Under the pieces are notes generated by a model. That model saw only the letters and a list, made by a program, of their open reading frames with translations. It ran no database searches and was not told the DNA's origin. Below are positions 9,328 through 19,480 of a stretch of DNA of 64,000 bases, in pieces. The position numbers and the translations under genes were made by a program. Position 1 is the first letter of the stretch. The number at the start of each line of letters is the position of its first letter. The stretch comes from Roseococcus pinisoli (lineage in GTDB: Bacteria > Pseudomonadota > Alphaproteobacteria > Acetobacterales > Acetobacteraceae). The stretch lies in the NCBI RefSeq assembly GCF_018413645.1, contig NZ_JAHCDA010000002.1, positions 682,001 to 746,000 of the forward strand, given 5' to 3'.

Positions 9328-10899
9328 TCACGGCGCCCGCATGCGGACGCCCCGGAGCTCCAGATCCTCGCTGACCCGCATCTGGAACGCCGCCACCGTC
9401 TCCCGCACGCCGAACATCTGCGGCTCCTGGTGCAGCGGAATCAGCGGCAGCAGCTCGCGGAAGCGGGCCCAGTAGGCGCGCGAAAGCTCCTGGCGCTTCG
9501 CCGGATCCGTCTCCACGCCGATCTGCCCCAGCAGCTGCTCCATCCGGGGATCCGAGAAGCCCCCCCAGTTGAAGGACCCCTCGCCCAGCAATTCGCGGCC
9601 CGGATTGGTGATGTCGAAATTGCCCGCAGTCCAGCCCAGCATCCAGAACTGGAACTCCTTGTTCGCGCCGCGCTGCAGGAAGCGGCCCAGGGGCATCGCG
9701 TCCAGCCGCGCCTGGATGCCGACGCGCTGGAGCATGGCGACCACGGACTGGCAGATCGCCTCGTCGTTCACGTAGCGGTTGTTGGGACAACCGAGCGTGA
9801 GCCGGAAATTGGCCACGCCGGCCTCTGCCAGCAGGCGGCGCGACGCCGGCGGATCGAAGCGCAGCCGCTCATTGGCCGCCGGGTCGAAGCCGGTCACCGC
9901 CGGCCCGATCGGCAGGCCGGAGGCGGTGGTGGAGTTGCGCAGCACCACCCGGCCGATCGTCTCCATGTCGATCGCCTGGTACATGGCCCGGCGGACGCGC
10001 ACGTCCCGCATCGGATTGGGCGTGCCCGGCTGGTCGAGGAGCTCGGCCCGCGCCACGTCCATGCCGAGGTAGATGGTGCGCGCGGTGGCCCCCTGCATGA
10101 GCCGGATGCCCGGCGTGCTCTGGATGCGCGGAATGTCCTGCAGCGGCACGTGGTACATCAGGTCGAGCTCGCGCGAGAGCAGCGCCGCCACGCGCGTCGG
10201 TGCGCTGGCGACAGGCCGGAAGACCGCGCGGGTGATGCCCGTATTGTAGTTCTCGCGGTAGTCGGGGTTGGGAACGAGCACGGTGCGCTCGTCGGGCAGC
10301 CGCTCCAGGATCCGGAAAGGGCCGGTCCCGTTGGCGTTCCGCTGCACGAAGGTGGAAGTGGCACCCGGCTGGCCGGACCGCGCCACCGCGAAGGCATTAT
10401 TGGCCTCGATCCAATCCCGGCTCATGACGAAGAAGAGCGTCAGATCCTGCAGCAGAACCGGATTGGGCCCGCGCGTCTCGAGCTCGAGCGTGTGGTCGTC
10501 CACCACGCGCGCGGCGGCGACGGACTGGACCGTGTAGGCCATGTCGTTCTGCCGCACCCGCTCCAGGCTATGAACCACGTCGGCGGCCGTGAAGGCTTCG
10601 CCGCCGTGGAAGCGCACGCCATGGCGCAGATGGAAGCGCCAGACGGTCGGGCTCGTCATCTCCCACCGCTCGGCCAGCGCGGGCGCCAGCGAGCCATCGG
10701 CCTCCCGGCGGACCAGGGGCTCGTAGATGTTGCTCTTCATGGCGTTGGTCACGCCATGGTTGTTGGCATGCGGGTCGAGGCCGAGGATGTCGTTCGCCGT
10801 GGACCAGGTGAAGGTCGTCGCGCCGGCGGAGGCCATCGCGCCGGCAAGGGTCAGCGCGACGAGGCCCGCGCGGGCGGCGCGGGCAGTCCGGAACCACAT
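9328..10899 (-). CDS. Periplasmic peptide/solute-binding protein, DppA/OppA family (SBP_bac_5)
   Basis: A 523-residue exported binding protein. Its signal peptide (MWFRTARAARAGLVALTLAGAMASAGA) is followed by family phrases: 'TWSTANDILGLDPHANNHG', 'NIYEPLVRREADGSLAPALAERWE', 'RFHLRHGVRFHGGEAFTAADVVHSLER', 'NGTGPFRI' and 'RRAMYQAIDMETI'. Such proteins deliver peptides, opines or similar solutes to an ABC importer. No Dpp-type permease or ATPase is nearby, so it is an orphan here. The ATG at 10899 is supported by GGAG at a suitable distance and by the signal peptide; an upstream extension of twelve codons is not convincing. It lies 72 bases downstream of the PKHD hydroxylase gene. Confidence 0.88.
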   Translation of the reverse strand: MWFRTARAARAGLVALTLAGAMASAGATTFTWSTANDILGLDPHANNHGVTNAMKSNIYEPLVRREADGSLAPALAERWEMTSPTVWRFHLRHGVRFHGGEAFTAADVVHSLERVRQNDMAYTVQSVAAARVVDDHTLELETRGPNPVLLQDLTLFFVMSRDWIEANNAFAVARSGQPGATSTFVQRNANGTGPFRILERLPDERTVLVPNPDYRENYNTGITRAVFRPVASAPTRVAALLSRELDLMYHVPLQDIPRIQSTPGIRLMQGATARTIYLGMDVARAELLDQPGTPNPMRDVRVRRAMYQAIDMETIGRVVLRNSTTASGLPIGPAVTGFDPAANERLRFDPPASRRLLAEAGVANFRLTLGCPNNRYVNDEAICQSVVAMLQRVGIQARLDAMPLGRFLQRGANKEFQFWMLGWTAGNFDITNPGRELLGEGSFNWGGFSDPRMEQLLGQIGVETDPAKRQELSRAYWARFRELLPLIPLHQEPQMFGVRETVAAFQMRVSEDLELRGVRMRAP

Positions 10900-10971
10900 G
10901 TCATTCTCCGAAGGATGGGCCCCAAAGAATGACAATCCGGCAAGGTCAGTGTCCAGCCCTACCGCTGCGGG

Positions 10972-11658
10972 TCAGATCTCCGTCCAGCGCCGCAGCAGAT
11001 TGTGGTAGCCGCCGGTCAGCGTCAGCACGCTGGGATGATTGTCGGGGAGCTCCTGGCGGAGCCGGATGATCGCGAGGTCCATCTCGTGGAGGAAGCTCCG
11101 CTGCCCGTCATCCTTCACCATCGACTGCGACCAGAAGAAGCAGGACCAGCGGCTGCCGCGCGTGATCTCTGTCACATGGTGCAGGCTCGTCGCCGGATAG
11201 ACCACCATGGAGCCCGCCTCGAGCTTCACCGTCTGGCTGCCGTAGGTGTCCTCGACCACCAGCTCGCCGCCATCATATTCCGAGGGATCGGTGAGAAAGA
11301 GCGTGGAGGAGATGTCGGCCCGCATGCGGAAGCCGCCGGCGTTCGGGACCACGCGGATGGCATTGTCCACATGCGCGCCGAACTTCATGCCGAGGTCATA
11401 GCGGTTGAACATCGGCGGATAGACGCGGAAGGGCAGCGCGGCCGAGGTGAACATGGCGTTGCGGCCAAGGGCGCGCAGGACGACGTCGCCGAGCTCGCGT
11501 GCCGCCGGGCTGGCCTCGGGTATCTGCAGGTTGAACTTCACCTGGGCGGATTGCTCGCCCGCGGTGGCGCGACCATCGGCCCAGGCGGCGGCCTCGAGGA
11601 TCTGCCGGCAATGCGCGACCTCTTCCCGCGAGAGAACTTGGGGGATCGTGACGAGCAT
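10972..11658 (-). CDS. PKHD-type Fe(II)/2-oxoglutarate-dependent hydroxylase
   Basis: A 228-residue enzyme of the YbiX/PiuC family, which uses Fe(II), 2-oxoglutarate and oxygen. The iron facial triad is readable as His96 and Asp98 (FGAHVDNA) and a distal His at 160/161 (ATSLHHVTE), with a co-substrate Arg shortly after (TRGSRW). The motif '[13 protein letters not shown]' and the family opening ([21 protein letters not shown]) also fit. The start is fixed by AGAGGAAG before the ATG. In other bacteria, piuC-type genes accompany TonB-dependent siderophore receptors. None is present here; the neighbours are an orphan peptide-binding protein and an IalB-like protein, so the natural substrate is unknown. 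Confidence 0.88.
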   Translation of the reverse strand: MLVTIPQVLSREEVAHCRQILEAAAWADGRATAGEQSAQVKFNLQIPEASPAARELGDVVLRALGRNAMFTSAALPFRVYPPMFNRYDLGMKFGAHVDNAIRVVPNAGGFRMRADISSTLFLTDPSEYDGGELVVEDTYGSQTVKLEAGSMVVYPATSLHHVTEITRGSRWSCFFWSQSMVKDDGQRSFLHEMDLAIIRLRQELPDNHPSVLTLTGGYHNLLRRWTEI

Positions 11659-11774
11659 CCGTGACTTCCTCTGTGGCTGGCCCGACCAGGCGCCCCAGTC
11701 TACGCCAGGAAGGTCCCATTTACAGGGGGCCGCCATGGTGCGGGATATCCCCCCACGCCCGGATACGGCCGGGG

Positions 11775-12317
11775 CTAGTTCTGCCCGAGCGCGTCGAGGG
11801 CCGATGCCAACCCGTTCGGCGAGAATGGCAGCGTCGTCTCGCGCCGCGCGGAATCGGCGAAGATCAGGCGCCCCGGTTCAGTCTGGGCCCGGAGCTGCGC
11901 GATCAGCGGAGCCGTCACCTCGACATCGGCCAGGCAGCCGCCGGCAAAGCAACGGCGCCAGGCCAGCTCCATCAAGGGATCGGTTCCGCTGGGCGGCATG
12001 AGGCGCGGCAGCGCTTCCAGCGAAAGGTTCGGCATCACGACGAAGGTCAGGCGCAGGGCCTCCCCCGCCGCCGGACGCCCGATCGCGAATTGCGCGACGG
12101 GCCGGCCGGAGGAAAGCAGGGTCTGCCCGATCTCGCAGGTTTGCGGCTGCCCTTCCGGGCGCTGGCATCGGAGCGTCCAGTCGCCGAAGCTGGCGGTGGT
12201 GCTCTGCGGTTCGGCGGGTGTCGTCGCCGCCGGCGCCGGCCTGGATGGCGTGGGCCGCTGGGCCAGGGCCGGGCTGATGAAGGTCGCCGCCAGGGTGACC
12301 GCGAGAATGGCGCGCAT
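11775..12317 (-). CDS. Invasion-associated locus B (IalB) family exported protein
   Basis: A 180-residue secreted protein. The signal peptide [19 protein letters not shown] is followed by a Pro/Thr-rich linker and then the IalB domain: '[10 protein letters not shown]', '[10 protein letters not shown]', 'PVAQFAIG', '[15 protein letters not shown]' and '[19 protein letters not shown]'. The four cysteines are placed as in the family and probably form two disulfides. The family is widespread in alphaproteobacteria and its biochemical role is not settled. An upstream ATG at 12374 has a better Shine-Dalgarno (AGAAGG), so the protein could be 19 residues longer, but that would give an unusually long, uncharged signal-peptide front. 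It lies downstream of the sulfate transporter genes on the same strand. Confidence 0.8.
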   Translation of the reverse strand: MRAILAVTLAATFISPALAQRPTPSRPAPAATTPAEPQSTTASFGDWTLRCQRPEGQPQTCEIGQTLLSSGRPVAQFAIGRPAAGEALRLTFVVMPNLSLEALPRLMPPSGTDPLMELAWRRCFAGGCLADVEVTAPLIAQLRAQTEPGRLIFADSARRETTLPFSPNGLASALDALGQN

Positions 12318-12496
12318 CGCCACAGGAACCGATGCCGCCGAAGCGAGGGGCGGGCAGCAGGATGACAAGGACATCGGCACGGCCTTCTGAGGGAGCGCAC
12401 GCAGCCTGCCACAACCGCCGCTGTGCGCCAGCCGACGGATTTGGACCGGGCATTGGCGGTCACGGGCAGCAGCGGCTGGGTGTCCGCCGCTCCGCC

Positions 12497-13597
12497 TTAT
12501 CCGTCGGTCGACAGGCCCCCGGTGTAGCTGCGCAGCCGCGGCGGCGCGCCCAGAGGCAGGCCCCGCGCCCGCTCTCCCGTCTCGGCGAAGATCCAGGCCC
12601 CGCGCAGACTGATCCGGCAAGGCGCACCACGATCCAGCTGATCGGCGCCGGGGGCCGTCTCGGCCTCCAGGCTGCGGCCACCCACCTCGACCAGCAGCCG
12701 GGTGCCCCCGCCCCCGAGGCGCGCACGGACCACCGCGCTCACACCGGCTTCGGCCCGGACGTCGGCAGGCCGGACGAAGGCATGGGCAGGCCCATCCGGA
12801 AGAGCCGCATGCAAGAGATCAAAGCCAGGCTCGGCGAAGCGGGCGATGCCGCTCTCGACGATGCAGGGTATGCGCGTCGCCTCGCCCACGAAGCCGGCGA
12901 CGAAAGCACTGGCCGGCGCATCCAGCAGGTCTCGCGGCGAAGCGAATTGCGCGATCCTGCCGCGGTCCATGACGGCGATGCGGTCAGCCATCTCCATCGC
13001 CTCCTCCTGATCGTGGGTGACCAGGAGCGAGGTGATGCCCAGCTGTTCGTGCAGCCCCCGCAGCCAGCGGCGCACATCCTTCCGGACGACGGCATCGAGC
13101 GCGCCGAAGGGCTCGTCCAGCAGCAGCAGCTCCGGCTCGATCGCCAGTGCGCGCGCCAAAGCCGCGCGCTGCCGCTGGCCACCTGAAATCTGCTCGGGAT
13201 ATCGGTTCGCCAGGTCAGGGATCTGCACGAGCTCGAGCAGCCGAAGTACGCGCGCCTTGAGCTCCGCCTCGTAGGGCCGTTCCGCGCGTGGCCGGACGCG
13301 CAGGCCGAAGGCCACATTCTCGAAGACCGTCATGTGACGGAACAGGGCGTAGTTCTGGAAAACGACACCGATCCGGCGATGGCGGGCCGGCACGCCGGCC
13401 ATGTCCCGGCCGCCGATCCGCACCGTCCCCGCATCCGCCGTATCGAGGCCCGCCAGGATGCGCAGCAGCGTCGTCTTGCCCGAGCCGGAAGGGCCCAGCA
13501 GCGCGACGAATTCGCCCGGCTGCAGCCGAACCGAAATGCCCTGGAGCGCCGCCATCGGCCCGAAGCGGCGTTCGACGTCCTTCGCCTCGACGGTCAT
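12497..13597 (-). CDS. cysA: Sulfate/thiosulfate ABC importer, ATP-binding protein
   Basis: A 366-residue importer ATPase with Walker [11 protein letters not shown]-loop '[20 protein letters not shown]', signature [15 protein letters not shown], Walker [13 protein letters not shown] and His-loop '[15 protein letters not shown]', followed by a C-terminal regulatory/TOBE-like region. It energises sulfate and thiosulfate uptake at the inner membrane together with CysT, CysW and the binding protein encoded upstream. It is the last gene of the operon and its ATG overlaps the cysW stop by four bases (ATGA). The '[15 protein letters not shown]' stretch after the ATPase domain is typical of CysA. Confidence 0.93.
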   Translation of the reverse strand: MTVEAKDVERRFGPMAALQGISVRLQPGEFVALLGPSGSGKTTLLRILAGLDTADAGTVRIGGRDMAGVPARHRRIGVVFQNYALFRHMTVFENVAFGLRVRPRAERPYEAELKARVLRLLELVQIPDLANRYPEQISGGQRQRAALARALAIEPELLLLDEPFGALDAVVRKDVRRWLRGLHEQLGITSLLVTHDQEEAMEMADRIAVMDRGRIAQFASPRDLLDAPASAFVAGFVGEATRIPCIVESGIARFAEPGFDLLHAALPDGPAHAFVRPADVRAEAGVSAVVRARLGGGGTRLLVEVGGRSLEAETAPGADQLDRGAPCRISLRGAWIFAETGERARGLPLGAPPRLRSYTGGLSTDG

Positions 13598-14442
13598 CGT
13601 CCCTCCCGCATCCGGCAGCCCGAGACGCGCTCCAGTGCCGTTTTGGCCAGAAGCGTCACCACGCCCAGCAAGGCCAGCGCCGCCGCAACCGCGAAGGCGC
13701 CGGCGAACTGATATTCGTTGTAGAGGATCTCAACATGCAAGGGCATGGTATTGGTCTCCCCCCGGATATGGCCGGACACCACCGATACGGCTCCGAACTC
13801 ACCCATGGCCCGCGCGTTGCAGAGCAGCACGCCGGCCAGCAGGGCCCATTTCACATTGGGCAGCGTCACGCGCACGAAGGTCTGCAGCCCGTTGGCGCCG
13901 AGCGTGGCGGCGGCTTCCTCCTCCTCCCGCCCCTGTTCCATCATCAGCGGCAGCACGGTGCGGGCGACGAAGGGAAAGGTGACGAAGACGGTCGCGAGCA
14001 CGAGGCCGGGCAGCGCGAAGATGATCTGGATGTCGCGCGCCTGCAGCCAGGTGCCGAACCAACCCTGGGCGCCGAACATCAGCACGAAGACGAGGCCCGC
14101 GATCACCGGGGAGACCGAAAAGGGAAGTTCGATCAGCGTCACCATCAGGCGCTTTCCCGGGAAGTCATGCTTGGCGACGCACCAGGCGGCGGCGAGGCCA
14201 CCCACCAGGTTCACGGGCACGGTGATGGCGGCGACGAGAAGCGTGAGGCGAATGGCCGCGATCGTGTCCGGGTCGGAAAGCGTTGACTGCACGACCGGCC
14301 AGCCGCGGCGCAGCGCCTCGACGAAGACGGCGGCGAGCGGCAGCCCCAGCAACAGCACCGCGACGGCAATGGCGGCGCCGCCGACGAGCCAGTCGATCCA
14401 GCGCGCATCCTGCCCCGCCCGCCGGAAGGCCCGCGCGCTCAT
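13594..14442 (-). CDS. cysW: Sulfate ABC importer permease CysW
   Basis: A 282-residue inner-membrane permease with about six hydrophobic helices and the cytoplasmic coupling motif '[23 protein letters not shown]' (EAA loop) that contacts CysA. '[31 protein letters not shown]' is a CysW signature. It forms a heterodimer with CysT. Four-base overlaps with both neighbours (cysT before, cysA after) show a tightly coupled operon. Confidence 0.92.
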   Translation of the reverse strand: MSARAFRRAGQDARWIDWLVGGAAIAVAVLLLGLPLAAVFVEALRRGWPVVQSTLSDPDTIAAIRLTLLVAAITVPVNLVGGLAAAWCVAKHDFPGKRLMVTLIELPFSVSPVIAGLVFVLMFGAQGWFGTWLQARDIQIIFALPGLVLATVFVTFPFVARTVLPLMMEQGREEEEAAATLGANGLQTFVRVTLPNVKWALLAGVLLCNARAMGEFGAVSVVSGHIRGETNTMPLHVEILYNEYQFAGAFAVAAALALLGVVTLLAKTALERVSGCRMREGR

Positions 14443-15287
14443 TGCCGCCCCCGGCGCAGGCGGCGCTGCACGAGATTGAGCGCGAGCAGGATGGCAAAGG
14501 AGATCACCAGCATCGCCAAACCAACGGCGGCCGCACCGGCATAGTCGAACTGCTCCAGCCGGATGACGATGAGCAGCGGCGCGATCTCGCTCACCATCGG
14601 CAGGTTGCCCGCGATGAAGATCACACTGCCGTATTCACCGACCGCGCGGGCGAAGGCCAAAGCGAAGCCGGTGAGCAGCGCGGGCAGGAGCGCCGGCAGA
14701 ACCACGCGGAGCAGCGTCTGCGGTCGCGTGGCGCCGAGCGTCGCCGCGGCCTCCTCGGCCTCGTCGCCCATGTCGCGCAGGACCGGCTCCACCGTGCGGA
14801 CGATGAAGGGCAGCCCCACGAAGACCAGTGCCACCACCACCCCGGCGGGCGTGAAGGCCACCTTCCAGCCGAAGAGCTCGGCGAGCGGCGTCCCCAGCCA
14901 GCCATTCGGTGCGAAGAGGGCGGTCAGGGCGATGCCGGCGACGGCGGTGGGCAGGGCAAAGGGCAGATCCATCGCCGCGTCCAGCAAACCGCGCCCGGGA
15001 AAACGCAGGCGGACGAGCGCCCAGGCCAGCAACAACCCCAGCGGCAGGCAGATCGCCGCAGCCGCGAGCGCCGCCGAGAAGGAGAGCGTCAACGCGGCGA
15101 CGACCCGCTCGTCGGCCAGGGACCGCCAGACGCCCATCACGCCGAGCTCCCAGGGCCGCAGCGCGAGGGCGGAGAGCGGGATGAGCACCACGATCCCCAG
15201 CCAGGCCAAAGTCACGCCCAGCGAAAGCCGGAAACCCGGGATGGCGGTATTGGCGGGCCGCCACCCCGTGAGCAGCATCGCGCTCAC
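14439..15287 (-). CDS. cysT: Sulfate ABC importer permease CysT (CysU)
   Basis: A 282-residue inner-membrane permease, partner of CysW. The EAA loop reads '[24 protein letters not shown]', and '[24 protein letters not shown]' is the CysT signature. The start is GTG at 15287, inside a GTGA overlap with the stop of the upstream binding-protein gene. An ATG three codons later is possible, but the coupled GTG fits the other junctions of this operon. Confidence 0.92.
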   Translation of the reverse strand: MSAMLLTGWRPANTAIPGFRLSLGVTLAWLGIVVLIPLSALALRPWELGVMGVWRSLADERVVAALTLSFSAALAAAAICLPLGLLLAWALVRLRFPGRGLLDAAMDLPFALPTAVAGIALTALFAPNGWLGTPLAELFGWKVAFTPAGVVVALVFVGLPFIVRTVEPVLRDMGDEAEEAAATLGATRPQTLLRVVLPALLPALLTGFALAFARAVGEYGSVIFIAGNLPMVSEIAPLLIVIRLEQFDYAGAAAVGLAMLVISFAILLALNLVQRRLRRGRQ

Positions 15288-16330
15288 CGGACAGCCCGGC
15301 CGATGCGGTCGAAGGTCCCGCCGTCGCTGAAGTGAATACGCTGGGCCTGCGCCCAGCCGCTGAATTCCCGATCCACGGTCACGAGCTCCATCGCCGGGAA
15401 TCGCGTGGCATTGGCGGCGAGGACAGCCTCGTCTCGCGGCCGGTAGAAGTGTTTCGCGACGAGGGCCTGGCCTTCGGCAGCGAACAGCCCCTGGAGATAG
15501 GCCTCCGCCGCGGCCCGGGTGCCGCGCCGGTCCACGTTGCGGTCGACCACCGCGACCGAGGGTTCCGCCAGGATGGAAAGCGGGGGGTAGACGATCTCGA
15601 ACCGGTCGGTCCCGAATTCCTGAAAGGCGAGATGCGCCTCGTTCTCCCAGGCGAGCAGGACGTCGCCCTGCGTGCGCTGTGCGAAAGTCGTGAGGGAGCC
15701 GCGCGCGCCGGTGTCGAGCACCGGCACGTTGCGGAAGAGCCGTGTCAGGGCCTCCTCGGCCGTGGCATCACTGCCGCCGGGCTGCCGCTTCGCCCAGGCC
15801 CAGGCGGCCAGGTAGTTCCACCGCGCTCCGCCGGAGGTCTTCGGATTGGGCGTGATGACCGAGACGCCCTCGCGCATCAGATCCGGCCAGTCGCGCAGGT
15901 TCTTCGGGTTCCCTTTGCGGGCGAGGAAGACGATGGTGCTGGTGTAAGGGGCGCTGTTATGCGGCAGCCGCCCGATCCAGTCGGCGGCGATGAGGCCGCG
16001 CGCAGCGATCTCATCCACATCGTAAGCCAGGGCCAGGGTCACGACATCCGCCTGCAGCCCATCGATGACGGACCGGGCCTGCCGGCCGGAGCCGCCATGG
16101 GAGGAATTGACCCGTAGGGTCTGGCCGGTCCGCGTGCGCCACGAGGCGGCGAAGAGCGTGTTGTACTCGCGATACAGTTCGCGCGTCGGATCGTAGGAGA
16201 CATTCAGGAGGGTCTGCGCGGACTGGGCGGTTGCGCCCTTCGCCAGGAAGGCAATTGGAAGCGCCAGCGCCGCGCGGCGACCGAGATCAAGGGGAGCGGA
16301 GGCGGTCCGGCGGTGTTCGAGAAGGGGCAT
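15284..16330 (-). CDS. cysP: Periplasmic sulfate-binding protein
   Basis: A 348-residue exported protein. An Arg-Arg containing signal sequence ends at [14 protein letters not shown]; the mature part carries sulfate-binding signatures: '[13 protein letters not shown]', '[25 protein letters not shown]', '[19 protein letters not shown]', '[25 protein letters not shown]' and '[10 protein letters not shown]'. The Ser/Gly-rich loops bind the oxyanion. It delivers sulfate or thiosulfate to CysTWA. The sequence fits Sbp as well as CysP, so the symbol is by operon position. The ATG is preceded by GGAGAGGTG. It is the first gene of the operon, after a 186-base gap holding the promoter. Confidence 0.9.
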   Translation of the reverse strand: MPLLEHRRTASAPLDLGRRAALALPIAFLAKGATAQSAQTLLNVSYDPTRELYREYNTLFAASWRTRTGQTLRVNSSHGGSGRQARSVIDGLQADVVTLALAYDVDEIAARGLIAADWIGRLPHNSAPYTSTIVFLARKGNPKNLRDWPDLMREGVSVITPNPKTSGGARWNYLAAWAWAKRQPGGSDATAEEALTRLFRNVPVLDTGARGSLTTFAQRTQGDVLLAWENEAHLAFQEFGTDRFEIVYPPLSILAEPSVAVVDRNVDRRGTRAAAEAYLQGLFAAEGQALVAKHFYRPRDEAVLAANATRFPAMELVTVDREFSGWAQAQRIHFSDGGTFDRIGRAVR

Positions 16331-16479
16331 GTGTCACCTCTCCAAGGCCGTCGCAGCCCTTGGCTGCCCGATCGTTGCTTTACTGATTAGTGGACGTGGT
16401 CCGTCCTGCCCTCCATCACAAGGCCCGGCTAGCCTGTGGCACCGAGGAGCCTGCGCTCCCCGGCATTATCATTTACAGA

Positions 16480-16498
16480 TCAGTAGGATACCGACTGA
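16480..16498. promoter_or_regulatory. Imperfect palindrome upstream of the sulfate operon (operator candidate)
   Basis: The sequence TCAGTaGGataCCgACTGA forms a 19-base dyad (TCAGT/ACTGA outer arms, GG/CC inner pair). It lies about 150 bases before cysP, just after kdsA ends, in the 16331-16516 gap. On the minus strand it is followed by AAATGATAATG, whose GATAAT could be a -10 element; no good -35 sits at the right distance, which suggests an activator-dependent promoter. CysB-type control is a guess from the gene content. Confidence 0.35.
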
Positions 16499-16516
16499 CC
16501 ACCCCCCGAAAACGGG

Positions 16517-17350
16517 TCAGCCCCAGCCCTTCACCAGCGCGTCGATGGCCTGCAGCCGCCCGACCAGCGCCTCGAAATCCTTTAGCGGCACCATGTTGGG
16601 CCCGTCGGAGGGGGCGTTGTCCGGGTCCTCGTGGGTCTCGATGAAGACGGCGGCGACGCCCACGGCCACGGCCGCGCGCGCCAGGGTCTCCACGAATTCG
16701 CGCTGCCCGCCCGAGGAAGTCCCCTGCCCGCCCGGCTGCTGCACCGAATGCGTGGCGTCAAAGACGATGGGCAGGCCCGTGTCGCGCGCCATGATGGGCA
16801 GCGCGCGCATGTCGCTGACCAGGGTGTTGTAGCCGAAGGAAGCGCCACGCTCGGTCAGGAGCACGCGCGGGTTGCCCGCGCCCGTCACCTTGGCCGCAGC
16901 ATTCTTCATGTCCCACGGCGCGAGGAACTGGCCCTTCTTGATGTTCACCACGCGCCCCGTGGCCGCGGCAGCCAGCAGCAGGTCCGTCTGGCGGCACAGG
17001 AAGGCCGGGATCTGCAGGACGTCCACCGCCTCGGCCACGGGTGCGCATTGCGCGGCATCGTGCACGTCGGTCAGCACCGGCAGGCCGAGCGTCTCGCGGA
17101 TCTCGGCGAAGACCTCCAGCGCCTTGTCGAGGCCGATACCGCGCGCCGCCTTGGCCGAGGTGCGGTTCGCCTTGTCGTAGGAGGTTTTGTAGATCAGCCC
17201 GAGCCCACGGCGCACCGCGATCTCCTTCAGGGCCGAGGCCGTCTCCAGCGCATGGGCGCGGCTTTCCATCTGGCAGGGGCCGGCGATGAGCGCGAGCGGC
17301 CGGCGGTTGCCGAGAGTGACAGGGCCGATGGCGACGTCGACGTCTTGCAT
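16517..17350 (-). CDS. kdsA: 3-deoxy-D-manno-octulosonate 8-phosphate synthase
   Basis: A 277-residue cytosolic enzyme that condenses PEP with D-arabinose 5-phosphate to Kdo8P, the precursor of the Kdo residues of LPS inner core. Signatures are '[10 protein letters not shown]', '[12 protein letters not shown]', '[35 protein letters not shown]', '[19 protein letters not shown]' and '[35 protein letters not shown]'. The length is normal (about 280). The ATG at 17350 follows a TTGAGGAT Shine-Dalgarno; the frame stays open upstream but is not family-like. It is divergent from the dTDP-rhamnose operon, with which it shares a cell-envelope role. Confidence 0.95.
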   Translation of the reverse strand: MQDVDVAIGPVTLGNRRPLALIAGPCQMESRAHALETASALKEIAVRRGLGLIYKTSYDKANRTSAKAARGIGLDKALEVFAEIRETLGLPVLTDVHDAAQCAPVAEAVDVLQIPAFLCRQTDLLLAAAATGRVVNIKKGQFLAPWDMKNAAAKVTGAGNPRVLLTERGASFGYNTLVSDMRALPIMARDTGLPIVFDATHSVQQPGGQGTSSGGQREFVETLARAAVAVGVAAVFIETHEDPDNAPSDGPNMVPLKDFEALVGRLQAIDALVKGWG

Positions 17351-17483
17351 GCGGAAATCCTCAAGAGAGGCCTGCTGTGTAGGGGCAGCCGCGCCCGGCG
17401 CCAACCGCGACATGGCACCTCTCCCATGGCGGCATGACGGCCGCTCACCTCGGCCCACTCCGCCCGCCCTCGCGGCCCATTTC

Positions 17484-17514
17484 TTGACCCACCCCACAAA
17501 GGCGGTTAACCGCC
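17484..17514 (+). promoter_or_regulatory. Candidate promoter and perfect palindrome before rfbB
   Basis: TTGACC at 17484-17489 resembles a -35 box. Seventeen bases on comes TAACCG (17507-17512), a weak -10 position that lies inside GGCGGTTAACCGCC (17501-17514), a perfect 14-base palindrome. A repressor bound there would block the promoter of the rhamnose operon. Only the palindrome and the TTGACC are directly seen; function is inferred. Confidence 0.35.
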
Positions 17515-17546
17515 GATGTTTGCAGGCCAATGCTTTCGGGGGCACC

Positions 17547-18602
17547 TTGACGCTTCTTATCACGGGTGGGTTTGGCTTCATCGGCTCCGCCGTCGTGCGC
17601 CGTCTTCTGACGGCGACCGACCATGCGGTCGTCAATATCGACAAGATGACCTACGCGGCCACGCCGGCCACGCTCGGCATGCATGCGGGCGATCCGCGCC
17701 ATGTCCACATTAAGGCCGATATCTGCGACGTGGAGGCGATGCGCGCGGCCTTCGCCACGCACCGGCCGAGGGCAGTGATGCATCTTGCGGCCGAGAGCCA
17801 TGTGGATCGTTCCATCGATGGGCCGGCGGAGTTCATTCGGACGAACGTCGTCGGCACGCAGGTGCTGCTGGAAGCCGCGCGCGAGTACTGGAACACGCTG
17901 GAGGGAGAGGCCAAGGCCGCCTTCCGCTTCCACCACGTCTCCACCGACGAGGTCTTCGGCTCGCTCTACCCGGGCGACGCCCCCTTCACGCCCGAGACGC
18001 CCTACGACCCGCGCAGCCCTTACTCGGCCAGCAAGGCAGCCTCGGATCATCTGGTCCGCGCCTGGAACCACACCTACGGGTTTCCGTCCTTCGTCTCCAA
18101 CACGACGAACAATTACGGCCCCTGGCAGTTCCCCGAGAAGCTGATCCCGCTCGTCACGCTGAACGCGCTGGAGGGCAAGCCGCTCCCCGTCTACGGCGAG
18201 GGCACCAATGTCCGCGACTGGCTGCATGTCGAGGATCATGCCGAGGCACTGGTGCTGGCACTTCTGAACGGCACGCCGGGCGCCACCTATTGCATTGGCC
18301 CCCGGCAGGAGCGCACGAACCTCGAGGTGGTGAAGGGCATCTGCGCCGTGCTCGACCGCCTGCGCCCCGATCCCGCCGGCCCGCGCGAACGCCTCATCAC
18401 CTATGTCCGTGACCGGCCAGGCCACGACTTTCGCTATGCGATGGACCCATCGGGTGCGGAAGACGCCCTCGGTTGGAGACCTCGCCATGGCTTTGAGGAC
18501 GGGCTGGAGCACACCATCCGCTGGTATCTCGACAACGAGGCGTGGTGGCGGCCCATCCGCGACAAGGCCTATGCAGGACAAAGGCTGGGGAACAGCAAAT
18601 GA
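17547..18602 (+). CDS. rfbB: dTDP-glucose 4,6-dehydratase
   Basis: A 351-residue extended SDR enzyme that converts dTDP-D-glucose to dTDP-4-dehydro-6-deoxyglucose, the second step of dTDP-L-rhamnose synthesis. The NAD motif TGGFGFIGS, '[15 protein letters not shown]', '[13 protein letters not shown]', the catalytic [12 protein letters not shown] and '[18 protein letters not shown]' are all present. There is no in-frame ATG or GTG near the beginning; TTG at 17547 gives the family N-terminus ([13 protein letters not shown]). It is followed by rfbA with an ATGA overlap, forming the operon rfbB-A-C-D. Confidence 0.94.
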   Translation: MTLLITGGFGFIGSAVVRRLLTATDHAVVNIDKMTYAATPATLGMHAGDPRHVHIKADICDVEAMRAAFATHRPRAVMHLAAESHVDRSIDGPAEFIRTNVVGTQVLLEAAREYWNTLEGEAKAAFRFHHVSTDEVFGSLYPGDAPFTPETPYDPRSPYSASKAASDHLVRAWNHTYGFPSFVSNTTNNYGPWQFPEKLIPLVTLNALEGKPLPVYGEGTNVRDWLHVEDHAEALVLALLNGTPGATYCIGPRQERTNLEVVKGICAVLDRLRPDPAGPRERLITYVRDRPGHDFRYAMDPSGAEDALGWRPRHGFEDGLEHTIRWYLDNEAWWRPIRDKAYAGQRLGNSK

Positions 18603-19480
18603 AGGGCATCATCCTCGCCGGCGGCTCCGGCACCCGGCTGCACCCGATGACCCTGGCGGCGAGCAAGCAGCTCCTTCCGGTCTACGACAAGCCGATGGTC
18701 TATTATCCGCTGGGCACGCTGATGCTCGCCGGCATCCGCGACATCCTGCTGATCTCGACGCCGGCCGATCTGCCGAGCTTCAAGCGCCTGCTGGGTGACG
18801 GCAGCGCCTTCGGCGTGAAGCTTTCCTACGCCGAGCAGCCCTCGCCTGATGGCCTGGCCCAGGCCTTCGTAATCGGCGCCGACTGGATCGGCGGCGAGGC
18901 CTGCGCCTTGGCGCTGGGCGACAACATCATCTACGGCGAGGGCCTCTCGGAACGCCTGCTGAGCGCCGCGGCCCGCGCCCATGAGGGCGAGGCCACCGTC
19001 TTCGGCTATCGCGTCGCCGACCCGGAGCGATATGGCGTGGCGGAGTTCGATGAAACCGGCCGCGTCATTTCGCTGGAGGAGAAGCCCACCGCCCCCAAGT
19101 CCGACTGGGCGGTGATCGGCGTCTACTTCTACGACAAGCGCGTCACCGAGCTGGCCCGCCAGGTCGTGCCTTCGGCACGCGGCGAATTGGAGATCACCGA
19201 CCTCAACGCGATCTATATGCGCGATGGCACGCTGCGGGCGGAACAGCTGGGCCGCGGCTGCGCCTGGCTCGATGCCGGCACGCCCGCGAGCCTGCTCCAG
19301 GCCGCGACTTTCGTGCAGACGGTGCAGGAGCGGCAGGGCCTGCAGGTCGGCTGTCCCGAGGAGATCGGTTTCCGCCGCGGCTTCCTCACCGCCAACGAAC
19401 TGCGCGCGCGCGGCAAGGCGCTCGGCAAAACAGCCTATGGCCAATACCTCACTGAGTTGGCCGACGGAGAATTCGCTTGA
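18599..19480 (+). CDS. rfbA: Glucose-1-phosphate thymidylyltransferase
   Basis: A 293-residue nucleotidyltransferase that joins dTTP and glucose 1-phosphate to give dTDP-glucose, the first step of the rhamnose pathway. The N-terminal [11 protein letters not shown] loop, '[17 protein letters not shown]', '[10 protein letters not shown]', '[10 protein letters not shown]', '[17 protein letters not shown]' and '[14 protein letters not shown]' are diagnostic. The length is standard. It is coupled on both sides: ATGA with rfbB and TTGA with rfbC. Confidence 0.95.
   Translation: MKGIILAGGSGTRLHPMTLAASKQLLPVYDKPMVYYPLGTLMLAGIRDILLISTPADLPSFKRLLGDGSAFGVKLSYAEQPSPDGLAQAFVIGADWIGGEACALALGDNIIYGEGLSERLLSAAARAHEGEATVFGYRVADPERYGVAEFDETGRVISLEEKPTAPKSDWAVIGVYFYDKRVTELARQVVPSARGELEITDLNAIYMRDGTLRAEQLGRGCAWLDAGTPASLLQAATFVQTVQERQGLQVGCPEEIGFRRGFLTANELRARGKALGKTAYGQYLTELADGEFA

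Noticed and set aside
16462-16476. Fur-box-like AATGATAAT before the sulfate operon
   Set aside because: Only one half-site is present, and the operon carries no iron function.
17286-17546. Upstream extension of rfbB with an ATG-initiated frame
   Set aside because: It would overlap kdsA and its leader on the other strand, and its sequence has no similarity to the dehydratase N-terminus, which begins at the TTG.
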